Source of the DNA: Alphaproteobacteria bacterium
Lineage (GTDB): Bacteria > Pseudomonadota > Alphaproteobacteria > UBA11222
Assembly (NCBI GenBank): GCA_003454415.1
Contig: DMKG01000069.1
Location: forward strand, 10,996-17,658
DNA: 6,663 bases
Reading direction: 5' to 3'
Shown here: piece by piece, positions 1 to 6,300 of the stretch
How the letters are laid out: each line of letters begins with the position of its first letter
How positions within the stretch are numbered: position 1 is the stretch's first letter
Notes under the pieces: generated by a model
The model's database searches: none
Seen by the model: the letters and a program-made list of their open reading frames with translations, nothing else
What the model was told of the DNA's origin: nothing
Program-made: the position numbers and the translations under genes

Positions 1-1057
1 GCAGGCAAGGCGGGCCCAGCCTTTGGTCATGCTTTCCGATGACGCTCCATACGGATACAGGATCCTGTTCGGAGCTTTTGATTTTGAAGAAACATTATGG
101 GGGGCGCTTCTGCTTGATCCTGATGGCAAACCCGTCCACGCCTGGCGCCTCTCAACTGACGATCTGCCTTTTAATACAGAACCCGCCTTTCGCAAGAACA
201 TGTATGGCGTTGATGTTTTGCAGGATGGTTCGATAATCTTCCTTATGCAGGAAACCGGCGGCGGGATCGTCAAGGTTGATTACTGCGGGCGTAAGCAGTG
301 GTCGATTGACGGACTTTTTCATCATACGGTTACGCCAACGGAGGATGGAAAATTCTGGTCTATTGAGGGATTGCAGACAGATTTTGATCACGTGTTTGCG
401 CTTTTCAATATAGCTGACGGAAAGCTGGTCAAGAAGATAGACATGAAGGAGGTGCGCAAGGCGAATCCAGATCTTCATATTTTCGATCTTCAACGGGAGC
501 CGGATGTCTTGAACAGGGTTCATGGCAATGATGTCGAACCGCTGCCGGCGAAACTGGCTGCTGATTTTCCACAGTTTAAGCAGGGTGATTTGCTGATCAG
601 TTACCGCACCATAAATTTGCTGTTTATCCTCGATCCTGAATCGCTGAAAATCAAATGGTGGCGCATCGGGCCGTGGGACCGCCAGCATGACGGGGACTGG
701 AATCCGGGGGGTTACATCAGCGTCTATAGCAATAACACGCGCGGCCTGGGAGAATATTCCAATATTGTTTCGATCAACCCCGCTACCTATGAAACGGATG
801 TTCTCGTCAAGGGGCGGGAGCACAATTTCTACTCTGCCTATAATGGCATGCATGAGGTGACCAGCGCCGGAACGGTGCTCGTGACGAGTTCTAGACAGGG
901 CCGCATCTTTGAGGTGAGCCGTGAAGGCAAGGTGGTTTTTGATTTTATCAACCAGTTCGATGCGGCTGCTGGAGAAGCCTTGCATGTATCGAATGCGCGT
1001 TTCCTGGGTCCTGATTTTTTTGATTTCGAAAAACTGCCGGCCTGCGGGAATCCATGA
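1..1057 (+). CDS. Arylsulfotransferase-like (ASST family) protein, N-terminus outside the window
   Basis: The reading frame is open from base 2 to the TGA at 1055-1057. Possible starts at TTG 23 and ATG 29 lack a ribosome binding site, so the gene probably begins upstream and only about 352 C-terminal codons are visible. The protein resembles the arylsulfotransferase (ASST/Arylsulfotrans_2) beta-propeller family, whose members move sulfuryl groups between phenolic compounds or are uncharacterised homologues. Counting from TTG 23, I see propeller-type repeats: an opening blade with LLDPDGKPVHAW (30-41), VHGNDVEPLP (166-175, containing an H-x-N as in ASST active sites), an RQHDGDWNPGGYI segment (220-232), and GTVLVTSSRQGRIFEV (283-298) followed by a DGxVVF-like strand. 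Homologues often carry an N-terminal membrane anchor or signal, which would lie outside the window. GC is about 50%, lower than in the other genes. The next gene is convergent. Family assignment is fairly secure; enzymatic activity and substrate are not. Confidence 0.75.
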   Translation, partial: QARRAQPLVMLSDDAPYGYRILFGAFDFEETLWGALLLDPDGKPVHAWRLSTDDLPFNTEPAFRKNMYGVDVLQDGSIIFLMQETGGGIVKVDYCGRKQWSIDGLFHHTVTPTEDGKFWSIEGLQTDFDHVFALFNIADGKLVKKIDMKEVRKANPDLHIFDLQREPDVLNRVHGNDVEPLPAKLAADFPQFKQGDLLISYRTINLLFILDPESLKIKWWRIGPWDRQHDGDWNPGGYISVYSNNTRGLGEYSNIVSINPATYETDVLVKGREHNFYSAYNGMHEVTSAGTVLVTSSRQGRIFEVSREGKVVFDFINQFDAAAGEALHVSNARFLGPDFFDFEKLPACGNP

Positions 1058-1229
1058 CAGACGGCAAAACCCCATTACTGACTTGGACGGGATGTGTTGC
1101 GATCTCCTGCAGGCTAAATTTCAGATAAGGGTTTTATGGGGCGAGGCCGGGGCGGATCAAGCGTGGTATTCATGGCGTCGCCGCTTCTGGCCGGTTTCAT
1201 TGGGGGGCGGCTGACTGTTGGCCTTGGTC
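1058..1229. other. Convergent intergenic gap, no feature recognised
   Basis: This stretch of 172 bases separates the arylsulfotransferase-like gene (+) from the monooxygenase gene (-), which end facing each other. A bidirectional terminator would be expected here, but I see no long stem with a T-run on either strand; only short GC-rich inverted matches such as GCCGC with GCGGC occur. A 37-codon open frame (ATG 1136 to TGA 1249) runs into the end of the opposite gene and is not convincing. Confidence 0.5.
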
Positions 1230-2711
1230 TCATGGCGCGGCGCGCCTGATGATGAAATCTTCAGGCTTCAGATCCCGAAGTTCCCGCCGCATGCGCCCAA
1301 GTGTTCCGGGATAGAAAGAAACATTGCGTCCCGTCCGGTCCAGATAGAAATTCTTGCAGCCCGCCGACCAGCTCATTTTCTGCAATTCGCCCTGTATCGC
1401 CTCGTTATACCGGCGCGTGGGTTCGGGGCGGATCTCGGCGGATAGCACATTTTCCCGCCCGATCTCCTCTATCCATTTCAGGATGTAATCCGTATGCAGT
1501 TCGGCGGAATAGAACAGGGATGAATAGGCCACGGAGCCGTTAAGCCCGACAATGGTGAAATAGTTTGGAAAACCGGGCACGGCCACGCCGCGATAGGCCT
1601 CCGGGCGATTTCGCAGCGCCAGTGAAAGCGGCGCGCCATCGCGCCCCAGAACCTCCACGGCCGGGCGGCCGTCTTCCCGCCCGCCAAGTTTGTAGCCTGT
1701 ACAGAAAATCACCACGTCAGCCTGAATGCTGGTCCCATCGGTGGCGGTGACGCCCGTTTCCGTCAGTTTCGCCACGCCATGGGGGATCACTTGCGTAGTT
1801 GGCAGGGCCAGGGCCGGATAATAGTCATCCGAAACCAGCAGCCGCTTGCACCCCGGGTCGTAAGCCGGGGTAAGGCTGGCGATCAGCGCAGGATCGGAGA
1901 TGGCGGACTTCATGTTCTTGAGGGCCACATGGCGGAGAATGGCGATGGACTTCGGATCACGCTGGAACGCCTTGTACCAGCGCAGGGTGTTCCTGTAGAG
2001 TTGACGGCGATGGCGCATGAGCGCGCCTGTTTCCGGATCGCGGAAGGCCGCCTTCATTTCATCTGTATAGGGTATATTATTGCGTGGCAGCACCCAGTTC
2101 GGGTCGCGCTGGAACACATAAAGCGCGCCAGCCGTTTGCGCCACATGCGGGATGACCTGCACGGCGCTTGCGGCGCTGCCGATCACAGCGACGCGCTTGC
2201 CCGTAAAGTCGAAGCCATGCCGCCAGGTTGCGGAATGCCAGAGGGGGCCCCTGAAAAGATCGAGTCCCTCAATGCGGGGAAAGCTGGGCGCGGTCAGCCC
2301 GCCTGTAGCGGAAACCAGAATGTCATGGCGCCGGGACTCACCCCCGTCCAGGGTAAGCTCCCAGCCGCCCTTCTCTTCCTGATAACGGGCGGTTTCTACA
2401 CTGGCGCCGAACCGCAGGTGTTTCAAAAGCCCGTATTTCTCCGCGCAGCGGCGCAGATAGGCCTGGATTTCCTGCTGACCGGCAAAGGGGAGGGACCAGT
2501 CAGGATTAGGCTCGAAGGAATAGGAATAAAGATGGGAGGGAACATCGCAATGCAGGCCCGGATAGGTGTTATGTTTCCAGGTGCCGCCGACATCGTCCGC
2601 CTTTTCGTAGATCGTGAAATTTTCAAGGCCGGCCTGTTTGAGGCGGATTCCCATCAGGATCCCGCTTAACCCTGCTCCCAATATGCCGGTACTGATTGAA
2701 CGTCTGTCCAT
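1230..2711 (-). CDS. Flavin-containing monooxygenase, Baeyer-Villiger type (class B)
   Basis: The product (493 aa from ATG 2711) is a FAD- and NAD(P)H-dependent monooxygenase that probably inserts oxygen next to a ketone to give an ester or lactone. Visible features in order: FAD Rossmann motif GAGLSG (12-17); GGTWKHNTYPGLHCD (42-56), matching the second Baeyer-Villiger motif [A/G]GxWxxxx[F/Y]P[G/M]xxxD; FRGPLWHSATW (153-163), matching the fingerprint FxGxxxHxxxW but followed by Arg rather than the usual Pro or Asp; a second dinucleotide motif GSAASA (178-183), with Ala in place of the middle Gly; DPGCKRLLVSDDYYPAL (285-301); and CTGY (337-340), equivalent to the usual ATG motif. Length is normal for the single-domain class. 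TTG 2714 is an alternative start, but AGGGG at 2722-2718 lies 6 bases before ATG 2711 and only 3 before the TTG. It is divergent from the acyl-CoA dehydrogenase-like gene, which suggests a shared catabolic role. An N- or S-oxidising monooxygenase remains possible. Confidence 0.88.
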   Translation of the reverse strand: MDRRSISTGILGAGLSGILMGIRLKQAGLENFTIYEKADDVGGTWKHNTYPGLHCDVPSHLYSYSFEPNPDWSLPFAGQQEIQAYLRRCAEKYGLLKHLRFGASVETARYQEEKGGWELTLDGGESRRHDILVSATGGLTAPSFPRIEGLDLFRGPLWHSATWRHGFDFTGKRVAVIGSAASAVQVIPHVAQTAGALYVFQRDPNWVLPRNNIPYTDEMKAAFRDPETGALMRHRRQLYRNTLRWYKAFQRDPKSIAILRHVALKNMKSAISDPALIASLTPAYDPGCKRLLVSDDYYPALALPTTQVIPHGVAKLTETGVTATDGTSIQADVVIFCTGYKLGGREDGRPAVEVLGRDGAPLSLALRNRPEAYRGVAVPGFPNYFTIVGLNGSVAYSSLFYSAELHTDYILKWIEEIGRENVLSAEIRPEPTRRYNEAIQGELQKMSWSAGCKNFYLDRTGRNVSFYPGTLGRMRRELRDLKPEDFIIRRAAP

Positions 2712-2801
2712 CAACTGCCCCTGTTCTTCCGCCTATCTATAAAATTATCATAACGCTAAAGTAATAGACCGGACTGCCGGAAAAAGCCAGCTAAATGATC
2801 C

Positions 2802-2815
2802 ATAGCATGCGCTAT
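2802..2815. repeat. Small inverted repeat ATAGC-N4-GCTAT
   Basis: This is a perfect 5-base inverted repeat with a 4-base centre (ATGC), near the middle of the divergent intergenic region. It could be a half-site pair for a dimeric regulator, but it is short enough to occur by chance. Confidence 0.25.
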
Positions 2816-2840
2816 CAGAAGGGGTGCGAGCAAGGTTCAT

Positions 2841-2861
2841 CCATCCGCCTCAGGTGGTTGA
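2841..2861. promoter_or_regulatory. Imperfect palindrome abutting the -35 box, candidate operator
   Basis: The sequence is centred on C2851, with CCGCCT (2845-2850) to the left and AGGTGG (2852-2857) to the right. Allowing for outer positions, 8 of 10 opposing base pairs match. It lies directly against and partly over the TTGACA box at 2858-2863, a position where a bound TetR dimer would block RNA polymerase. The size and symmetry fit TetR-family operators, but no second copy was found in the window to support it. Confidence 0.3.
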
Positions 2862-2886
2862 CAATATGCTAGCCATGCCGGATGAT
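2858..2886 (+). promoter_or_regulatory. Sigma-70-type promoter for the dehydrogenase-TetR-amidohydrolase group
   Basis: A perfect TTGACA (2858-2863) is followed after exactly 17 bases by GATGAT (2881-2886), which matches TATAAT at four of six positions. Transcription would begin near 2893. That leaves only about 10 bases before ATG 2904 but about 38 before GTG 2931, so the promoter also supports the later start of the downstream gene. Confidence 0.5.
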
Positions 2887-2918
2887 GGGCTCTGCTGCGG
2901 TTTATGATGTGTGAGAGC

Positions 2919-2923
2919 GGGGA
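2919..2923 (+). promoter_or_regulatory. Ribosome binding site that decides a GTG start
   Basis: GGGGA lies 7 bases before GTG 2931. No comparable sequence precedes ATG 2904 or ATG 2907. This favours GTG 2931 as the start of the acyl-CoA dehydrogenase-like gene. Confidence 0.5.
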
Positions 2924-2930
2924 CGGTTTG

Positions 2931-4076
2931 GTGAATACGGATCAGGTGCTTGCGAATTTGCGTGAAGTGGCGGCGGGATTTGCCGCACAGCGGACAGAGA
3001 GGCTGCGGCGCAATCATCTGGAGAAGGCGGATTTCGATCTGCTGGCCAGAGCGGGTTTCCTGGGCACAGGCCTTGCCGAGGCGGATGGCGGATTATGGCG
3101 GGGCGTGCGCCAGTCGGCACGCCCTTTTGCGGAAATGATCCGCACCATCGCCATGGGGGATCCGTCTGTGGCGCTTGTCGCAGCCATGCACCCCTGCGTG
3201 CTGGTCTTCTGGCTTGCGGCGGGCGACGCGCCAGAACCTGTGGCCGAAGCATGGCGCAAGCAATGCGACTGGGTTTTTGGAACGGTCAGGGAAGGCTTGT
3301 GGTGGGGCACGGTCACGTCCGAGCCGGGCTCCGGCGGTGATATCATGAAGACGCGAACCCTCGCGAGACCCATGGGGGAGCCGGGACGCTATCTGCTGAG
3401 CGGAGAGAAACATTTCGGCAGCGGCTCAGGGATTTCAACCTATATGATCACCACGGCAAAAGCCGAGGGGGAAACCACGCCGGATCTGTTTTTCATGCGC
3501 GTCGGGGACGCCAGTTGGGATGGCGGCCAGGGAATCAGCCTTGCGGCGGAATGGGACGGACACGGCATGTGCGCGACGCAGTCCCACGCCTTCAGATTCA
3601 CGGAATTTCCGGCCGTCCGCAGCGCCTGGTCCGGAAGCTTGGCGAAATCCGCCGCCGCCGCCGGACCCTTGGGCGGGGCGCTGTTCACGGCTGTGATCGT
3701 GGCGGTGGTGGAGCAGGCGCTTCTGTTCGCGCGCGAAAAGCTGTCGGGTAAATCACGCGAAATGCGGCCATTTGAGCAGGTGGAATGGGTGCGCGCCGAA
3801 AATGAAGGCTGGCTGATCCGTCAGGCCTATGACGGCATGCTGAACTCCATAGAATCCGGAAAAGACGGTATGGTCGCGGCTGCGCGCGCAAAGGCTGCGG
3901 TGGCGGAGCTGGCGGAAACCTGTCTTGGCAGGATCAGCCGCGTGGTGGGCGGCGCCAGTTTCTCCCGTTCAAGTCCTCTCGGCAGGTGGGCGCAGGACGT
4001 GCGGGCGCTTGGCTTTTTACGTCCTCCCTGGGGGCTTGCCTATGATCAGCTTTTTGCCATGTCGTGGCAGAGATAA
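2931..4076 (+). CDS. Acyl-CoA dehydrogenase-like flavoprotein
   Basis: The product (381 aa from GTG 2931; 390 aa if ATG 2904 is used) has the three-part fold of acyl-CoA dehydrogenases: an N-terminal helical domain, a middle beta domain with TSEPGSGGD (129-137, the usual flavin/substrate-contacting TEPGxGSD motif) and LSGEKHFGSGSG (156-167), and a C-terminal helical domain. The C-terminal part reads GGASFSRSSPLGRWAQDVRA (340-359), which resembles the type 2 dehydrogenase domain. I cannot find the C-terminal Tyr-Glu-Gly motif that carries the catalytic base in classical members; the equivalent region reads RPPWGLAYDQL (364-374). It may therefore be an alpha,beta-desaturase with a differently placed base, or a flavin-dependent monooxygenase of the DszC/HpaB-like branch. 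It is first in a co-directional group with the TetR gene (36-base gap) and the amidohydrolase, and is divergent from the Baeyer-Villiger enzyme. Membership of the superfamily is secure; the reaction is not. Confidence 0.85.
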   Translation: MNTDQVLANLREVAAGFAAQRTERLRRNHLEKADFDLLARAGFLGTGLAEADGGLWRGVRQSARPFAEMIRTIAMGDPSVALVAAMHPCVLVFWLAAGDAPEPVAEAWRKQCDWVFGTVREGLWWGTVTSEPGSGGDIMKTRTLARPMGEPGRYLLSGEKHFGSGSGISTYMITTAKAEGETTPDLFFMRVGDASWDGGQGISLAAEWDGHGMCATQSHAFRFTEFPAVRSAWSGSLAKSAAAAGPLGGALFTAVIVAVVEQALLFAREKLSGKSREMRPFEQVEWVRAENEGWLIRQAYDGMLNSIESGKDGMVAAARAKAAVAELAETCLGRISRVVGGASFSRSSPLGRWAQDVRALGFLRPPWGLAYDQLFAMSWQR

Positions 4077-4112
4077 CCATGTACCATCTGCTTATCATAG
4101 AGGGGTGAAGGC

Positions 4113-4721
4113 ATGGGCAATAAACAGACTGCCACACAAAAACAGCAAACCCAGGATCGCGCGGCCAGCGAAGCGGCGCTGGAGGCCGCGGCTCTGGCGC
4201 TGCTGAAGCGCAATGGCGTGCTGGCCGGGCTGAACCTGCGCGAAGTGGCGGATGAGGCGGGCGTCAATCGTGGCCTGGTCTATCATTATTTCGGATCGCG
4301 CCAGCAGCTCCTGCGCTCGGCCCTGCGGCGCGATGTGAAGTCTCGGCTGGAGGAAATTCTTGCCAGCGGCAGGCTGCCGTTCAATGCGCGCATCCGTCAG
4401 CTGGTGCGCACCATGCTGGGGCAGAGCGAAGCCGTTACGCTCTCAACTCTGCTATTGCTCGACGCGCAGGAAAAACTGCCGGTCGCTCCATTGAAGGAAC
4501 AGTGGATCGAGGGGTTTCGCAAAGACGTGGCGGAAGGAAAAATTGCAGAGGATACGGATACGCAGGCCCTGTTGGCGCTGATGACGGCTTTGTCCTATGG
4601 TTATGTGGTGTTCCGCCAGGCCATAGCGGAGGAGCTTGAGCTTCCGGCTGCTGATCTGGATTTCCGGGTGGATGAGATTTTCGGAAAAATGCTTGGGGTG
4701 TTTGAGGAATCACAGTCCTGA
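4113..4721 (+). CDS. TetR/AcrR-family transcriptional regulator
   Basis: The product is a 202-aa dimeric DNA-binding repressor of typical TetR length. After a polar N-terminus rich in Gln (1-16), a helix leads into the helix-turn-helix: NLREVADEAGVNRGLVYHYF (41-60) followed by GSRQQLLRSAL, the classic TetR signature. The C-terminal two thirds are helical and variable and would bind a small ligand, perhaps an acyl-CoA or a ring-degradation intermediate (inference). ATG 4113 is preceded by AGGGG (4101-4105) with a 7-base spacer. The gene lies 36 bases after the dehydrogenase-like gene and 79 bases before the amidohydrolase, so it is probably co-transcribed with both and controls them, possibly through the palindrome at 2841-2861. 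No own promoter was recognised. The family call is secure; the ligand and operator are unknown. Confidence 0.92.
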   Translation: MGNKQTATQKQQTQDRAASEAALEAAALALLKRNGVLAGLNLREVADEAGVNRGLVYHYFGSRQQLLRSALRRDVKSRLEEILASGRLPFNARIRQLVRTMLGQSEAVTLSTLLLLDAQEKLPVAPLKEQWIEGFRKDVAEGKIAEDTDTQALLALMTALSYGYVVFRQAIAEELELPAADLDFRVDEIFGKMLGVFEESQS

Positions 4722-4800
4722 AAGGATGGCAGGCGGTTTCCCTGCCGTAATCAAGCAAAGCGGCGTGTTTGATGCGCCGCTCAAACGGAGGAAGCATCAC
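4722..4800 (+). promoter_or_regulatory. Leader between TetR gene and amidohydrolase gene with stem-loops
   Basis: Three inverted repeats fill this 79-base gap. GGCAGG/CCTGCC (4728-4733 with 4741-4746) could form a 6-bp hairpin. AGCGGCG/CGCCGCT (4759-4765 with 4775-4781) could form a 7-bp hairpin. GTTTGA/TCAAAC (4767-4772 with 4781-4786) could form a 6-bp hairpin that ends directly against the ribosome binding site. The last two share bases and cannot form together. None is followed by a T-run, so they are not obvious terminators; they may tune expression or protect the mRNA. Confidence 0.35.
4787..4791 (+). promoter_or_regulatory. Strong ribosome binding site for the amidohydrolase
   Basis: GGAGG lies 9 bases before ATG 4801. 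It decides against the in-frame ATG 4726, which would add 25 residues but has a purine run directly touching it with no spacer. Confidence 0.7.
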
Positions 4801-6273
4801 ATGGATACAATCGTATCAAAGGCGGCAAAAATCCGTGCGCAACTGGATCATCCCCTGATCGACGGGGACAGCCATATCGTCGAATATTCGCCGGTGTTTC
4901 TGGATTATCTGAAGAGGGCAGGGGGCGCCGACACCGCTGCGCGCTTCGCAAAAACCATGGGTGCGGGCTTTACCCTGAGTGGAACGGGGCGCAAATCCTG
5001 GTACGCCATGACCTGGGAGGAAAGGCGGGAAACGCGCCTGATGCGCAGCCCCTGGTGGGCGCTTCCCACCAAAAACACGCTGGACCGCTGCACCGCCATG
5101 CTGCCCAAGCTCTATCACGCGCGCATGGACGAAGTCGGGTTGGATTTTGCAGTGCTCTATCCCAGCGTCGGTCTGATGTTCAACCATAATTTTGCTGACG
5201 ATGAATTCCGCACTGCCGCCTGTCATGCGTTCAATGAATACACGTCCGATATTTACGGCCCCTATGCGGACCGTATGACGGTCGCCGCTGTCATTCCGCT
5301 GAATACGCCGGAAGAAGGCATAAAGGAGCTGGAGCACGCCAGGAAGCTGGGGCTGAAAGTGGCGATGATCCCGGCCTATATCCGCAGGCCATTCCCCGAT
5401 CTGCACAAGAAGCACCCCGAACTTGCGGGACGCGTCAACTGGATGGACAGCTACGGCATCGATAGCGAGTATGACTATGATCCGTTCTGGGCCAAATGCG
5501 TCGAACTGGGTTTTTCCGTCGCCTCCCATTCCGGCGGCCAGGGTTTTGACGACCGCCGTTCCATGTCCAACTATATGTATAACCATATGGGCCATTTCGG
5601 CGCGGCGGGAGAAATGTTCGCCAAATCTCTGGTGATGGGAGGCGTCACCCGGCGTTTCCCGAAATTGCGGGTGGCCTGTCTGGAAGGTGGGGTGATGAAC
5701 GGGGTGCGGCTGTATTCCGATCTGTTCTCGCGCTGGGAAAAACGCAGCCTTGAAGCTCTTGAAAATCTCGATCCAAAGAATATCGACATGGAGCTGGCGC
5801 ACGAACTGTTCAGGAAATATGGCGACAAGGCTACCCTTGACAAGATCGATCAGTTGGAGCGCACGCTGATGTTCGGTCCCAGGGACATTGACGAGGAGGT
5901 GCGCGATGATTTCAGGGCGATGCAGATCACTTGCGAGGAAGACATCCGCGATCTGTTCATTCCGCATTTCTATTTCGGCTGTGAGGCGGACGATCCTCTC
6001 TCGGCGGTGGCGTTCGACCGCCGCCTGCATCCCCTGAACGAGCAGGTCCGCGCGATCATGAGCTTCGACCTTGGCCATTGGGACGTCACCGACATGACCC
6101 ATGCGACGGCGGAAGCCTATGAGATGGTGGAGGACGGGCTGATCAGTCCCGAAGACTTCCGCACCTTTGCCTATGGCAATTCCGTGCAATTGTATGCCGG
6201 CCCCAATCCGGATTTCTTCAAAGGCACGATTGTCGAAAAGCAGGTGACGAAGGAACTGGCCAGGGCGAAATAA
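4801..6273 (+). CDS. Amidohydrolase family 2 (ACMSD-like) metal-dependent hydrolase or decarboxylase
   Basis: The product is 490 aa and shows the TIM-barrel metalloenzyme pattern of the amidohydrolase-related (ACMSD-like) family, whose members hydrolyse or non-oxidatively decarboxylate ring-derived acids. Likely metal or catalytic positions: D23-S-H25 in DGDSHIVE near the N-terminus, where ACMSD has H-x-H; H243 in ASHSGGQGF; LEGG at 294-297, after the family-typical segment MGGVTRRFPKLRV (279-291); and D423 in MSFDLGHWDVTDM (420-432), the position of the late catalytic Asp. A charged, helix-like insertion of about 100 residues lies between LEGG and D423, making the protein longer than the usual 300-350 aa. 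No signal peptide is seen, so it should be cytoplasmic. The start is set by GGAGG at 4787. Third in the co-directional group, it could act on the ester, lactone or ring-cleavage acid made by the neighbouring oxygenase and dehydrogenase; the substrate is unknown. Confidence 0.87.
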   Translation: MDTIVSKAAKIRAQLDHPLIDGDSHIVEYSPVFLDYLKRAGGADTAARFAKTMGAGFTLSGTGRKSWYAMTWEERRETRLMRSPWWALPTKNTLDRCTAMLPKLYHARMDEVGLDFAVLYPSVGLMFNHNFADDEFRTAACHAFNEYTSDIYGPYADRMTVAAVIPLNTPEEGIKELEHARKLGLKVAMIPAYIRRPFPDLHKKHPELAGRVNWMDSYGIDSEYDYDPFWAKCVELGFSVASHSGGQGFDDRRSMSNYMYNHMGHFGAAGEMFAKSLVMGGVTRRFPKLRVACLEGGVMNGVRLYSDLFSRWEKRSLEALENLDPKNIDMELAHELFRKYGDKATLDKIDQLERTLMFGPRDIDEEVRDDFRAMQITCEEDIRDLFIPHFYFGCEADDPLSAVAFDRRLHPLNEQVRAIMSFDLGHWDVTDMTHATAEAYEMVEDGLISPEDFRTFAYGNSVQLYAGPNPDFFKGTIVEKQVTKELARAK

Positions 6274-6283
6274 CGCTTTCGCC
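6264..6283 (+). repeat. Small hairpin over the amidohydrolase stop codon
   Basis: GGCGAAA (6264-6270) pairs with TTTCGCC (6277-6283), a perfect 7-bp stem whose 6-base loop begins with the TAA stop. No T-run follows. It may add to transcript-end structure together with the larger stem-loop 18 bases further on. Confidence 0.3.
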
Positions 6284-6300
6284 TGCAGATAAGGTCTAAC

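Larger units (their letters stand above)
2712..2930. promoter_or_regulatory. Divergent intergenic control region
   Basis: This region separates the monooxygenase (-) from the dehydrogenase-like gene (+). The left part (about 2730-2770) is AT-rich. On the minus strand it contains -10-like hexamers TATGAT (2752-2747) and GATAAT (2749-2744), but no good -35 at the right distance, so the monooxygenase promoter is only suggested. Small inverted repeats are present: CCGG-4-CCGG (2769-2780) and ATAGC-4-GCTAT (2802-2815). The right part holds the better promoter and palindrome, listed separately. Both genes are probably controlled here, plausibly by the TetR protein encoded downstream; that link is inference. 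Confidence 0.45.

Noticed and set aside
152..1075. 307-codon open frame on the minus strand opposite the arylsulfotransferase-like gene
   Set aside because: The plus-strand product has beta-propeller family motifs, whereas this frame gives no recognisable protein and has no good ribosome binding site.
1136..1249. 37-codon hydrophobic open frame in the convergent gap
   Set aside because: It is short, has only a weak AAGG upstream, and runs over the end of the opposite monooxygenase gene. There is no independent support for a small membrane protein.
1242..1267. CCTGA and TCAGG inverted match near the end of the monooxygenase gene, considered as a terminator
   Set aside because: It lies inside the coding sequence, has only 5 pairing bases and no T-run.
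1779..2669. 296-codon open frame on the plus strand inside the monooxygenase gene
   Set aside because: It is antisense to a protein carrying FAD and Baeyer-Villiger motifs, and its product shows no recognisable domain.
4072..4096. GATAA/TTATC inverted repeat across the dehydrogenase stop, considered as terminator or TetR operator
   Set aside because: It has only 5-base arms with a 15-base centre and no T-run, so it is well within chance expectation. No matching promoter is present beside it.
4726..4800. In-frame upstream ATG that would extend the amidohydrolase by 25 residues
   Set aside because: The purine run before ATG 4726 touches it directly with no spacer, while GGAGG sits at a workable distance before ATG 4801. 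The added residues look like untranslated leader containing inverted repeats.
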